DNA of 64,000 nucleotides, taken from Erythrocercus mccallii (lineage: Eukaryota; Chordata; Aves; Passeriformes; Dicruridae). The translations under genes and the position numbers were made by a program. The notes beneath the pieces were generated by a model, which saw nothing but the letters and a program-made list of their open reading frames with translations, searched no databases and was not told the DNA's origin. Of this stretch, positions 12,733 through 23,900 are shown in pieces. How positions within the stretch are numbered: position 1 is the stretch's first letter; each line of letters begins with the position of its first letter. The DNA is taken from assembly GCA_013397435.1 (NCBI GenBank), contig VZRG01000362.1, positions 365,315 through 429,314 of the forward strand. Direction: 5' to 3'.

Positions 12733-14870
12733 GTCACTCCCCACGCAAATCCCCCCATCCCTCTCCGACGCTTTTCCGTACGAGCCGCGCTTTCCTTCCT
12801 CAGCTTCCTCTTGCTTCCTTAAACAAAGACAGGCAGTCTAGTTGGGCTCAATTCCTCCCTGTGAGTGCAGAACCCGTGGAGTCCAGCTGGGAAACCAGCA
12901 CGGGGCTGTAAAAATGGTGCAGTGGTAGCAGCCACTACGGGAGGAATAAATCGGCTTTGGAGTGGGAATCCCCTCCGGGACATCTCCTAACGCTGCAGTC
13001 ATTTTTTCTCCCCCTCCATAGCTGTGTTGCAGCCTTGCTGCAGCTTATGTATCATACTGGAGAGCAGTGAGATGGGAAGAAATTAAGTTCCTTCTGCTGC
13101 TTTTCTTTAAGGCACTTGCTGCTTGTACAGAGAGGGTTGGTTTGTAATTATGGCACGAAGGACAGAAGAGAAGGGAGGCAGCTCTTTCACAGACCTGGCC
13201 TTCCATCTGAAGATGGAGGAAGAGGAATTTCTTGGGAACAGTTTAGCTTCTTAAGACAGAAAGCTGCCTTTAAAGGACAAATATTCTGATTATACATCAT
13301 CTTGGCAACCATTTCGAAATTACTACAAGAAGCCAGAAGTGCAGATTGGTAACCCACAGGCACCTGGCAAACTTTGGAGATTTGAGGTTGAGGCTGACTG
13401 AGATTCATAGATAAACCCATCCTCGTGACAAAACTCTTTCATTATGCTCAGTAAAAAGATTGCTGTGCCACCCAGATGATAGAAATGTAAAGTATTTTCA
13501 TGGAAGAAAGGCCTGGGCTGAAGCTGGCATGAGTCATCTTTGGAGAATTTGAATTAACTGAGCATCCTACACTGCAGAGAGTGGATTTCTGTTCTCTGCC
13601 AGGTTGTTGCCACATGATGACCCTTTTGTGATATTTTTGTGGTGATTTCCTTTTTTCCTGAGAATTCAGGTCAATGTCAAGATGATCCCAGAAGATACAA
13701 AGCAAAAATCAGGTAAGCATGTGCTGTATGTTTCTGGAAAATGAGTGTCACCGTCTTTGTTTGCATCATCTTTGATTAGTAACCTTTCCAAAGAATCACT
13801 GCAAGGGTTATTATCAATAATTGGAATTATCCCAGTGTCAAACAGTTACCATCCAGTGCCATTTTTAATGAGCTGAGCAATGAAAAGTACAAACATTTCA
13901 CTAATGAGCAATACATGTTTTTGTTGCTTTGGGTACATTTGTCACCTCACTCTTTTTGTGTCCCACCTTCACCTTTCTCCTGGATGCCATAAAAGAAACC
14001 AAGAATAAATCTCTGCATTTCCCAGCAGAGATACCTTGGCCGTGGATATTTTTTCAAAGGACAGAGAGGAAAATGAAATCCTGGATCAGCAAAGGGGAGT
14101 GACTGCTGCAGTGGGTTCTTTTATCAGCAAACATCTCATGAGCAACACCCAAGAAAGATGAGAACGGAGAACAACCTGGTGCCTTTTCTGTGCTCTCCTG
14201 TGCCAGAACCGTGAGGTCAGATCACTCCTCCTGTGGAAATTTGGATTTGTCCTTCACAGACCTGGCCCCAGGTGTTCTGCAGCACAGTGCTGGGGGATTT
14301 GAACAGATCCAGAAGCAAACACTGAGGGTTCCTCAGTGGAAACCAGAGTCTTGTGGAAAATCACACTGGGAGAAGTTGGGAGCTTCTGCAGAAGATTCTT
14401 TATGTACACTTTATGATAATCCCTGCGTATTTTTTGCCATGTCAAGCTCCATGTCTGGGTCCAATTTCTTCACCACCTATGCTGGTTTCAAGCTACTTCT
14501 ACATGATGGTGCTTTTACTGGAGTTTCTGAACACATTACTTAATTGGCATTTGTAGCTAATGATGTACAAAACCCAGTGCAATATTTGATGTTTGTTTCA
14601 GACCCTTCCTCTGCAACAAATTCTTTTAAAAAGAACCTCACAGAAAATACATGTAGATGCAGGAGAAATATTTCAAAGAAGGTTTGCTTTAGATTATTCA
14701 TCATTTTCATCATGAAAACCAGGGTTTAGTGCCTCTAAAAAAACCACAGCTTTTCCTAGTGATACACAACATGTATTCTGGCTTTTCCCACGCAGTATAA
14801 ACAGTATTTAAACAACACCTGATCTATTGCATGAATGAGAAGTTTCCCCAAAGCTTGATTTAATTCACAT
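12733..14870. other. Intergenic or intronic DNA
   Basis: No gene is supported. Open frames up to 117 codons (14190-14543 plus) have no domain and overlap frames on the other strand. An isolated splice-donor-like CAGGTAAGC at 13711 has no convincing partner. Confidence 0.45.
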
Positions 14871-15110
14871 CGATAATTTGGTTAAACAATAATTCCCAGA
14901 AACCACAACCTTTTAATAAAGATATTCACCGCCGGCAGAAATCTCATCCTGCTCTCCGTTTATGCCTTTAGTACGTTTTCGAAAGGTTCTCTGCACTTTG
15001 TTGCTTAATTATGCATGGTGTTTAGCATGCTCATTTTGCAGTGACAGGACGAGGGGGTTGTAAGCAGCAGCTGCTCCGGGAGGCGAGGAAGAACCTTGGT
15101 GATCTGACAG
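14871..15110. promoter_or_regulatory. Possible conserved noncoding element
   Basis: About 240 bp of non-repetitive sequence with retained CpGs (CACCGCCGGC near 14929), a TTAATTATGCAT homeodomain/POU-like cluster near 15005 and a TTAATAAAGATA word. Retained CpG inside A+T-rich DNA suggests constraint. The evidence is compositional. Confidence 0.3.
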
Positions 15111-16740
15111 CTCCCTGGATTCACTTTTCCACCCCAGAAATAAGAAACACCTTTGATTGCTCCTTGTAAAGATACGGAGGAAAGTCCCTCCAGATATCCC
15201 AGCAGCTATTTGTGGCTGTCACTCATGGCAACTGGGTAAAGCCCTGGACAATTTGTATTGTTATCTTGTTTTGAATGGAGATGCATAATGTGTTTATAAT
15301 GGCTGTAGATACTCCAGCTCGTGTTCTGCCCATCAGCTGTGCTTGTGGCCAGATCCAGCACTGGTATTGCATTGCACACGTGTGTTTTAACCCAGCCAGG
15401 CTCCCCTGGTGTGGGAAATATCAGAGAAAAGCAGCCACAGCCTCGCTGCTCCCCGGGTATTGAGGGGATGACAGAGCAGGTTTGCAGGAATGCCTCTATC
15501 ACCTCTTAGACAGCAAAGTGCTCTGATGGGTCTGGAGAAAGTGTTGGGTGATGGAACCATGTCCTTGAGAGCTCTGGTTGCTCACTGCAGCAGCTCTGGG
15601 GAGAGCTGTGGCCTCAGCAAACCAGCCTCCACCCAGTGATGGCCGTGCCTGGGCAGGGAAGGGGACAGGAACGTCCCCAGCAGCAGCACGGGGTGGCCGT
15701 GTGCCTGAGCCTTCATCCCTGCTGGACCCTCCAGCTGTCCCCTGCAGGCCCTGCTGCACAGACCCCCTCAGAGGGGAACTCCTCCTCTTCACCCAGCAGG
15801 AGGAAAAGCTGAAAAACTCACCATGGCATCATTACACAAGCACAGGCGGGATTGCTCACAGGTAGGATAAAGGGGGAGTCATCAAGGATGGGGCAGAAAC
15901 CTTCAAATGGGGCAGAATTGGTCCTGCTTAGTGGAACTGCAGGTAAGACACAGCTGAGGGTTCTTCCAGCTGCCCATCCTCGTGTTTTATTCCAGTGTTT
16001 CCTTCCTTTTGCTCTCCCAGCCCTTTCCACCCTGTGTGCCTACATGAGCCATTCCTACTCACAGAAGGTAAGACAAATGACCAAAACTAAACTTGCCCAG
16101 AGGCAGATATGCTTTTTCTCACATTAATTAAAGAAATTAGGAGATGATGAAGGCATAGCCACAGGAAATATTTCAGTTTTTATGTCACGGGTTGATAAAT
16201 TTTGATTTAGAGGAGAGATTTTTAAATCCCTCATTGACAGCTTTCAGCACAGTGCTTTCCAAAAGTAACCAGCAAGCACAACACTGACTGCTCCCTAGAA
16301 TAAATTGCCAGTAGTAATAAAGTTGGGGCTCTTTATTGTGCTGGAACTCGCTGTTCTCTTTTCCCTGGGTTTTCAAGGTTTGCGCGGTTGAGAAGGCTGA
16401 AATTGGAAACCTCAACCCATCAAAACCTCCAGTTCAGGAGATGTCAGCCACATCCTTCAATAACACAGTGAAAGCATTCCTGTTGTTCTCCCACGTAGGC
16501 AAATGTCATTTTTCTCAAACTTTTCTGATGTCTCCGAAACCTATTTTTCACAATTTATGATTTTCAAGCCCATTTACATTCCCATTGACTATCAATAGTT
16601 GTCCAGAAATACTAAAAGGTAATGAGAAAAGCTGAAGGGCACTCATACATGGAAGAAAAAGGAGGCTGAATGTCTTTAATTTTTCCCTTTCCTGTGTTAT
16701 TGACTAATTTCAAAATTGTGAACGTTTCAAATAGTTTTAA
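15111..16740. other. Intergenic or intronic DNA, G+C-rich in part
   Basis: The 15500-15800 segment is G+C rich and gives open frames of about 97 codons on both strands, without domains. A 72-bp exon-like interval at 15996-16067 is discussed under findings. No recognised repeat. Confidence 0.4.
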
Positions 16741-17319
16741 ACACACATTTGAAAGACAAGTCTTCACTTTATTGACGGATCTCGTTCCCAAAAGATAAAA
16801 CTATGGGGTTTTGTCAGTTTTTGCAAAGACAGAAACCTTTTATTAGGTCATAAATTATTGGGAGGACAGAGTTGATAGACTTCTTTAGGCTGATAATGTA
16901 CTTTGAAAGAAAAGGCACTTTTACACTTCTGCAAAATCATATTTAAAATATTTATATACCTATCAACGTAGCCACTGAGGTAATTCACCTTTGGGTCGCC
17001 AGTTCAAAACCAAACCAGCTCTTTTACATCCCAAATGTGTTGCCTTCTGACAGCTGTAGAGTGGCCTAGATTTCTTTTTATTATGATCCTATTAAGCTTG
17101 TTCCTTGCATCCTGGGTGAAAAATTTGGCAACTTCCAGAAGAGAGGTCCAGGAATGGATGTAAAAAGAAAAAAGGTCGAAGCTTTTGTCTTAGCAAATTT
17201 TCGGAGTGAGGTGGGTGAGATGTCACAGGACCAAGGAGTATCTTTCCTACTGGAACTCGTACATTGCCAGACTATTAGGAAATGCACTGTACAGAGCTCA
17301 TAAACTGCCCAGTCTGCTG
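16741..17319. other. Intergenic or intronic DNA
   Basis: A+T-rich unique sequence with no gene or repeat recognised. It leads into the enhancer-like block that follows. Confidence 0.4.
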
Positions 17320-17530
17320 TACACAGAATGCCTGCAGTCTCATAAAATGTTATTCTTTTGCTTTATCTTGTTAGTATCATGTGAAGCTTCATTAAGCCGC
17401 CAGATGAATCATATAGTAATTGGATGTAATGAATTTAATTATGTAATTTCTTTTTTCATAATGAAACAAAGTCATATTTTACAAACAGGCAAAGTATTGT
17501 TTGGAGTTACAGCTTTAAGCTGGAGTTTGG
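17320..17530. promoter_or_regulatory. Probable conserved noncoding element
   Basis: A compact 200-bp block with a dense array of homeodomain-type cores (GTAATTGG, TTTAATTATGTAATTT near 17415-17452) and CATAAAATG/TTCATAATG words. It has no stop-free coding signature beyond a chance frame. The density of TAATT cores is higher than in adjacent DNA. The call is by texture. Confidence 0.38.
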
Positions 17531-18060
17531 CAAGGAAAGCACAACTGAGGACTGACAGATCCTGTGTTTCTTTTCTCCCTCTGTTTTTATCTGGCCTTCA
17601 CTATTTGGATTTATCCAGGCAGAGACCACAACTACACAGGTGTGCTAAACAGAAGGAATTTCATATTCACAGCCCGTGGGTGCTGGTGGAGGATGAACCA
17701 CAGCATATCATCCCCAGTGGACGTGGTGGAGCCAATAACTGAGAGCATCTCATGCCTGGGGGAAAGTGGAGATGACCAAGCAACACCACCAGGATTACCC
17801 TAAGGAGCCTTCCTCGGGATCCAGCACCTTCTCTGCACTGCTGGCCAGAAATGGGTGGGGTTTTTTGGCTCTGACCCCAGAATCTTGCAGGGGGTAAGAA
17901 ATCACCCCCTCTGTGTCAGGCTCACCCCTCCCTGCAGTACCTGCTGTCAGAGCAGGTCAGTAGCATCTAAGAATTAAACTCCAACCTCACCCCTACGGGA
18001 GGTCCTTTCCCAGGAGCCTGATCCAGCTGCTCTGCAGTGCCTCTGCGAGGTGGAGGGGCC
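17531..18060. other. Intergenic or intronic DNA
   Basis: Moderately G+C-rich sequence without a recognised gene or repeat family. Confidence 0.4.
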
Positions 18061-19160
18061 CCGAGTCTCCCAGAGACAGCTCAACATTTCAAAAGGCGAG
18101 GTATTAATGTCAGCCCTTCCCTCCCTAACTCCCATTAATGACTTTCTGATGACCCCTGCTTATAATATTCCTCCACCCTTCTCACCACTCGGCCATTGAG
18201 GATGTTCCAAGGAAATGAAACCTAATGATAAAACAGTACTTGAAATATCAACATCCCTGGCCTAATTAGAGCCGGGCCAATGGTCCCTAATTGCATAACT
18301 GAAATGCACCCAGTTGAGTTCTTTCCATTGTAACTTGACTACGCGTCTCGGCCCTGATTAATAGAGCCAGCGCTGCAAACTAAAATGCAGTTAATTTATT
18401 GTAAGTTTTATTAGGCATATAAAAGGAGACCAGGAATTACTCGCCTTTCGTTGCTAGAGATACATTTCATCTATGACTCAGACCAGATTCTTCGCAGATT
18501 AAGCTTGTTAATTTTACTTATTGCCAACATTCTTCACCACATTGCTGGAGCGAGAGCCACGGGCTCTTGTCTAGAGCGGGCGGTATGAAAGGAACCGGGG
18601 GCCTCGGACAACAGCAACATTAACTACTTTGTCCTTTTAATTCATCTAATTACATGCAAGAAAAAAAGAAACAGACCATTTGCAGGCTGCCTTTAGTTGC
18701 CTTTCTGTAGCGATGCTGAGCCAGTGCTTTTGTAGGCTTTTTGTTGTCTTATTAGCGAGCTTTTGTTCAGAGAGATGGTTAAAGCCATTTTCAGCAGCTA
18801 GAGAGATGAAACAGTTTCAATAAGGACACAATGTACTTGTTTAAATTACCTTTCAAAATGCTCGAAACCATTAAGGGGGAGGTGCTACAAATAAAAGTTG
18901 GATTTTTTTTTTGTTATAATGTTTTACCCTAATAATAGCTTTTATTTTATTATAATCCATTAGTTGACAATATTATTCTATAGATTATTAGGCTGCAATT
19001 TTGTTATTTCAGCACACTTTCAGCACTCACTCACAGAGCTGGAAACCACAAATCTCCGTATAATATGCTTTCAATTTTGTTAAAATATGCATTTAACCGG
19101 TTTGGCTGTGAAACATCCTGGTAGAAAATGTGTTTTTAATTCCATCCTGATTAGCATAAC
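18061..19160. promoter_or_regulatory. Probable conserved noncoding element cluster
   Basis: The most enhancer-like block in the window. Within about 1.1 kb are TAATTA (18263-18268), CCAAT (18277-18281), TAATTGCAT (18288-18296), an AP-1 site ATGACTCA (18473-18480), another TAATTAC (18648-18654), and several CpGs kept in A+T-rich DNA (ACGCGTCTCGG near 18342, GGGCGG near 18578). A short stem, AGAGCC-ACG-GGCTCT, lies at 18553-18567. There are no simple repeats, no transposon and no open frame. This is the usual appearance of deeply conserved distal enhancers next to developmental transcription-factor genes. The target gene cannot be named from this window. Confidence 0.45.
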
Positions 19161-19936
19161 AGTTGACAGGGCTGAGTAGTGACATGATGGTGTCTTATTT
19201 TCCACTCTTCCTACTGTTACCTTCTCCCCGTCAGATTTTATTTATGATTTTCACTTCTCCAGAGCTAACAAGTCCAAGTGCACTCCGCAACTTCCACTAA
19301 AGGGAATTTATCCCTTGTTGATTGAACATCACAGTTAGAAAATCTAATTAAAAAGAGCTGATGCTCCTGGTTTGCTGGCAGGCTAATAGCAGTGCGAGGC
19401 TTTTGAAAAATTTAGTGCCTATAGGTAAAATAAAAGTGTATTTAGCATTCAGTGGTCACAAACAGAAGGTGATTCAGAACTGTAGCAGAGGAAGGCAAGA
19501 ATTCTTGGTTAATGGGGAGAAAATACATTCTCCTGTTTCACATCTTCAGTTTGCCTACCTGAAATTGTGCTGGTGTCAGGGTTGTGGCACAGAGCCAAGC
19601 TTCCTGCAAGACGTGGCTAAAATTTGGAATGAAACTCCTTCAATAAAAACTTAAAATCGCCTTTCAATCTGCGTTTTTCTCATTCCTGGGAGCGAGCTTA
19701 GCGCTGCAGAAAGATTTCCTGTGCCATGTGCACAGCTGAACAGCAGCCAAGCCAGGGCAGAGCAGCAAGGACTGGCTCTGTGGTGTGACCTCGACGGGGT
19801 GAACTGGGAATTTTCGCATGCGCACTGCATTGATGCTGAGTTTGGTCTGGTTCATCTCAACCTGTGCCATGGAAGTCTTTTCACACTGCTCCAAACCCTT
19901 CTGCTGGGTTTGGGGTGAGGCACGGAGACCTTAATT
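19161..19936. other. Intergenic or intronic DNA
   Basis: No gene or repeat recognised before the CR1 copy. Confidence 0.4.
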
Positions 19937-20189
19937 GGCCTTAAGCTGAAGAAGGGCAGGGATAGATGGGATTTTGGGGCAGGAATTGTTCCCTGTGAGG
20001 GTGGGCAGCCCTGGCCCAGGGTGCCCAGAGCAGCTGTGGCTGCCCCTGGATCCCTGGCAGTGCCCAAGGCCAGGCTGGACACTGGGGCTGGAGCAGCCTG
20101 GGACAGTGGGAGGTGTCCCTGCCATGGCAGGGCTGGCTCTGGGTGGGATTAAGGTCCCTTCCAGCCCAAATCATTCCATGATTTTATGA
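19937..20189 (+). mobile_element. CR1 LINE, 5'-truncated 3' fragment
   Basis: The final 250 bp of a CR1 element, from the CTTAAGCTGAAGAAGGG segment through the CCCAGAGCAGCTGTGGCTGC and CTGCCATGGCAGGG boxes to the tail AAGGTCCCTTCCAGCCC and a short terminal CATGATTTTATGA. It has no coding capacity. It belongs to the same subtype as the copies at 32011, 35998 and 62700 (core GGATCCCTGGCAGTGCCC). Its 3' end joins directly to a sequence that recurs, inverted, beside the CR1 copy at 25461. Confidence 0.93.
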
Positions 20190-20315
20190 GCAACAACCAT
20201 GCAAAGATGTTGCCTCTATTTTAAATCCTACCAGATACCTCTTACTCACCAATCTATTATTTTTAGCTTGAAGCTTGCCATTTTTTACTACTTCAAATAA
20301 AACTGGAATTCAGAA
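20181..20315 (+). repeat. Arm 1 of an inverted repeat adjoining a CR1 3' end
   Basis: This stretch is homologous, on the opposite strand, to 25326-25467. Exact shared blocks include 23 bp at 20293-20315 (against 25326-25348), 18 bp containing AAGCTAAAAATAAT in reverse, 16 bp containing CTTACTCACCAAT, and 20 bp around CCATGCAAAGATG. Mismatches and a 9-bp indel separate the blocks. The homology includes the terminal CR1 motif. The repeat family, if any, is not recognised. Confidence 0.9.
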
Positions 20316-20411
20316 CACAACATTTCCAGGGTCAGCTGTGTATGTTACTGCAGCACCTTCCCCATGAAACAATCAGGAACATTATGGGAGTGAATTAGTG
20401 GGAATATTTGA

Positions 20412-20467
20412 CTGAAGGTTGAATAATCTTGGAGGTCTTTTCCAGCCTTAATAATTTCCTGATTTTG
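20412..20467 (+). mobile_element. Short old CR1 3' terminus
   Basis: AATCTTGGAGGTCTTTTCCAGC followed by CTTAATAATTTCCTGATTTT matches the terminal segment of an older CR1 subfamily, whose tail reads ATCTTGGAGGTCTTTTCCAAC and then ATGATTCT repeats. Only about 55 bp remain. It lies 220 bp downstream of the younger CR1 copy. Confidence 0.65.
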
Positions 20468-21400
20468 ACAAAGGAGGCACAGTTATATTCTTTGAGGGAA
20501 GCAAGTTCTATCCCAGCTTATCACTTGTTGTGATGCTTCCCCCACAAATCACCAGTGCCCTAACACACCTTTTGGGATCCAGAGACAATGATTAAGGAAG
20601 GGATCGTAAGGAACGTTGCCTGTACCACCAGAAAACTGAGGCCTTCGTCCAGGAAAAAAATGTGAATATTTGATTAGAGTTGAACAAACGAAGGGGGAAA
20701 AGCCAACCTTGCCTTTCAGCAGGCACGAGGATGGATCAGGGCCTCAGCTCGTGCGTGTTGTGTGCCTTTGCTGAGCTGAATGCTGACTTTGTGCATCCTG
20801 GATGTGATTACACCTCAACTTCCGCAGCAGCCATGAAATATTTTTAGATAAGGAATGGTCGGAAACCACATTTCCTTATTTTTCCCTATTACCATTTATT
20901 CTCCTTGATCAAAACTGGAACAGGGTCGTGTCTATTCGTGTTTTGCCAATTAAAATCTTCAATCTTCCCGTGGATGTGCCTAGAGGAGGCAGTGAGTTTC
21001 TGCAGTGGTGTGTTACATGATTTTAGATAAATTCAATTGCAGTAAGACTTAGTGCCTTCTTCCAGTGCACGGATTTGTACACATTGGCTCCTAAGTACAA
21101 ATATGACACCACAGAAAAGCTATACCCAGTTAAATATCTAATTCCCTGGCTGAATAACCCAATTGGGGAATAATAAATTTAAAGCTATACTACATGCCTT
21201 ATGGGAATTTAAGGGAGTTTTTCTTTTCCTTGTCTTTTTCACTACTTCCAGGCAACCTAGAAAATAATTCAGTGAGATTTACCAGTGAAAATGAATCCCT
21301 CCATAAAATTATCAACAAATCAGAAAGTCCTCATAACCTGCTATATCTTAAATTGCTGGTGTGATTTATAATATCTTGAGGAGAGAATATAATGTTGCAA
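20468..21400. other. Intergenic or intronic DNA
   Basis: Unique sequence without a gene, simple repeat or recognised transposon. Confidence 0.4.
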
Positions 21401-22110
21401 CAATCTCTCCCAGACAGATTTTTTTTTAATAAAAAATAATAAAGCTTAAAAGTATGCGGGGAATCATGAATATGCTAAATGCATGTGAGCAACTTACGGC
21501 AACTACAGGAGTCTAATAGCAATTTTTATTCTCCACAAAATGTAACTCATTTCTTTTTAATGGTAATATGTTTGCTCAGAGTACCTCTCTTCAAGCAGAC
21601 AGAGGAAAAACTATAGAGACCTCACACAAATAGCTCTTTTGATATTCTTCCTGATAAGGCCACCCTTTTAGAGAACAAAAATTAAGTTTGGCCGTGCATT
21701 GTAACATCCATGTGTTTGACCATTGAACGCAATGTGTGGCCATTAGAAATAAAAGAAAAATCAATAGGGTTTCATTAAAACAGCAGGCAATCAGGGCTAC
21801 GGCACTAGCTTAATTACAGTTTCAGTAGCATTTGCTTTAATTGGAAAGAATAAAAGAAGTGAAGTGGAGTGAATGAAGAAATTAGCATATCTATCACTGT
21901 TGTCACATTGTACGGTGGCCTTAAAGCACTGTTTGCTCTTTAGTATCCCCGACGCTTTGTGAGGCCCTGAAAAAATATGGAAAGGCAATTAGCAAATAAT
22001 CAGATTGCTAATCCTTTGCAGGATTCTAATTAAAGAACTTTATAAGGCCGGGAATGCAGTTTTTAATCTTTGTTCTATGCAGCAGATACAATTTGCATCG
22101 CTCGGGCTGG
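21401..22110. promoter_or_regulatory. Probable conserved noncoding element cluster
   Basis: About 700 bp with an overlapping octamer-like palindrome ATGCTAAATGCATG (21472-21485), a perfect octamer ATTTGCAT (22091-22098), repeated TTAATTA/AATTAG homeodomain cores and occasional CpGs (TACGGC, CCCCGACGC). It holds no microsatellite and no gene. This POU plus homeodomain texture is typical of neural or developmental enhancers, but conservation cannot be tested here. Confidence 0.42.
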
Positions 22111-22182
22111 TGCGGCGCTGAGCTCACACGCACAGAACCAAGAGGACAGGAAGGGGTTTGTGCTGGATCTGTGATGTGCAGG

Positions 22183-22370
22183 GGGTGGAACAGGTTTTCC
22201 AGAGCAGCTGGGGCTGCCCCTGGATCCCTGGCAGTGCCCAAGGCCAGGCTGGACATTGGGGCTGGGGGAAGCCTGGGAAATTGGAAGGGGTCCCGCCCAT
22301 GGCAGGGGTGTCACTGGATGGAATTTAAGGTCCCTTCCATCCCAAACCATCCTGGGATTCTAGGATATGA
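22183..22370 (+). mobile_element. CR1 LINE, 5'-truncated 3' fragment
   Basis: Starts in the GTGGAACAGGTTTTCCAGAG segment and runs through CTGGATCCCTGGCAGTGCCC to the tail AAGGTCCCTTCCATCCC and CCTGGGATTCTAGGAT. It carries more substitutions than the 32011 and 62700 copies (for example CATGGCAGGGGTGTCACTGG), so it is probably older. It has no coding capacity. Confidence 0.92.
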
Positions 22371-22568
22371 TGCTGGGATTCTGTGCTCTCCAGTGGGAGT
22401 TATCCTAAAGATAACTTGGTGCTGTCACACAAAAATCCTCTTCAAAAGGCTGCAGCCTCCAGCAGCCAGGCCACAGGCAAAAGCAACCTTAAAGATGAAG
22501 TTACCAAAAACATTACAGGTATTTACAGTTCACTGTCACCCTCTGCCACCAACCAAATCTGGTCGGGG

Positions 22569-22610
22569 CAGTTCATTTTAGTTCTGTCACAGTTCATTTC
22601 AGTTCTATCT
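22569..22610. repeat. 21-bp tandem duplication, two copies
   Basis: CAGTTCATTTTAGTTCTGTCA is followed at once by a copy with three differences. Period 21. Confidence 0.8.
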
Positions 22611-23522
22611 CCCTCTGTTAGAATTAGGAATAAAACTGTTTCTTCATGCTTACAAAAAGATCAGCCTGAAAAGTGGCATTTTTACTTCTTTTGTGCAGAT
22701 GTCTCTTGAGGCCAGCACAACTGCTAGCAGTGAGATCACACAGGTAGGCCAAAAAATTATATGGAAAAGCTAATATATTATTCTCACTACTCCTGAAAAG
22801 TGGATTCAAATGTCAATTATCTTCTTTGTCATTGAATTGCTAATAAAATAATAATGACTTTTGTGGATTAATTCACTCCTTGAAATTATTATGTGGTTAT
22901 TGGGGGAAAAAAGAAACATGTTTCAGTACCAGGTCATCCCTGAATCATGATTTATTTTGAACACTCTGTCTTGTTGCGTGTGCCATCTCTTGCACAACGT
23001 TCAATGCATACATGTTTTTGGGGTGGTTTTCCCTTTTTATCTCTCTGTGACATGAGACATCTGGTTTCTTCGAGATGCATCACATTTCTATAACCCTCAA
23101 AACCCGATTTCTTAATGGATTTTGTAATGAAAGCTCCAATATTCAAATCTGGGATATTTGGAGAGCATTGCATGAAGCCACACTGGGGATCAGGAAGCAG
23201 AATCCAGACCACAAGTTCTTGAGTGATCAATACAGGACAGCACCTATGTTTGTAAACAGAAATAAATGCCTAAATATCTCAGTAGGTGCTTAGAGTGTTT
23301 TTAATCACCCTCTCAGCAGTGGGTGATGTTAAATCCCAATTAAAAATCAGTCTGAGTTAGGCACCTGGAGGGTACAGCTCTCAATCACAGCCACAGGCTT
23401 GGGAAAACATGACATGTTCACTCTTTCCATCTTCTTTTCACAACCCCACCTTTATGCAAAGAACAATTCCAAGGAGCCGTAAAATGGGGAAAGACACTAA
23501 AAATCCTACCCATTTCTGGTAG

Positions 23523-23554
23523 TAAAATTCTCATTTGTAATAAAATTCTCATTT
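23523..23554. repeat. 18-bp-period direct repeat, two copies
   Basis: TAAAATTCTCATTT occurs at 23523-23536 and again at 23541-23554, separated by GTAA. Confidence 0.75.
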
Positions 23555-23900
23555 CTGGCTGGCTGGGTGATGTTCCTGTGGTTCCTAACGCGGCAGATCC
23601 CCCCAGCTTGCCAACATTTTTCTCCCAGACTTGAGGACCAGAACTTCCATGCCAAGGACTCTGGAGCTCCAGGAGACATCAGAAGATGGTGACACGAGTA
23701 CAGAGACACGAGTGAGCTCCCCAGAAAGGAGGCAGTGTAAGGAGGCAAATGTTTTGATAAATCACTGCAAACCAAAGTGAATGGAATTAATTGCAGGTTT
23801 GATGCTGTTTTAAGCACTGTCGGATAAAACGTGCTTTTATGCTGCTAATATTGAATTAACTCCAAAAGTTACTGCAAATGCCTCTTGGCCAAAGGATTCT

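Larger units (their letters stand above)
22371..23900. other. Intergenic or intronic DNA with small tandem repeats
   Basis: No gene is supported. It includes the 21-bp two-copy repeat at 22569 and a short 18-bp-period direct repeat at 23523. Otherwise unremarkable. Confidence 0.4.

Noticed and set aside
13705..13715. Isolated splice donor CAGGTAAGC (similar ones at 34491 and 53899)
   Set aside because: No matching acceptor or coding exon. Donor-like words are expected by chance in a window of this size.
17206..17742. 178-codon plus-strand open frame
   Set aside because: It spans an enhancer-like block and ordinary DNA with no recognisable domain. Translation changes character along its length, as expected by chance.
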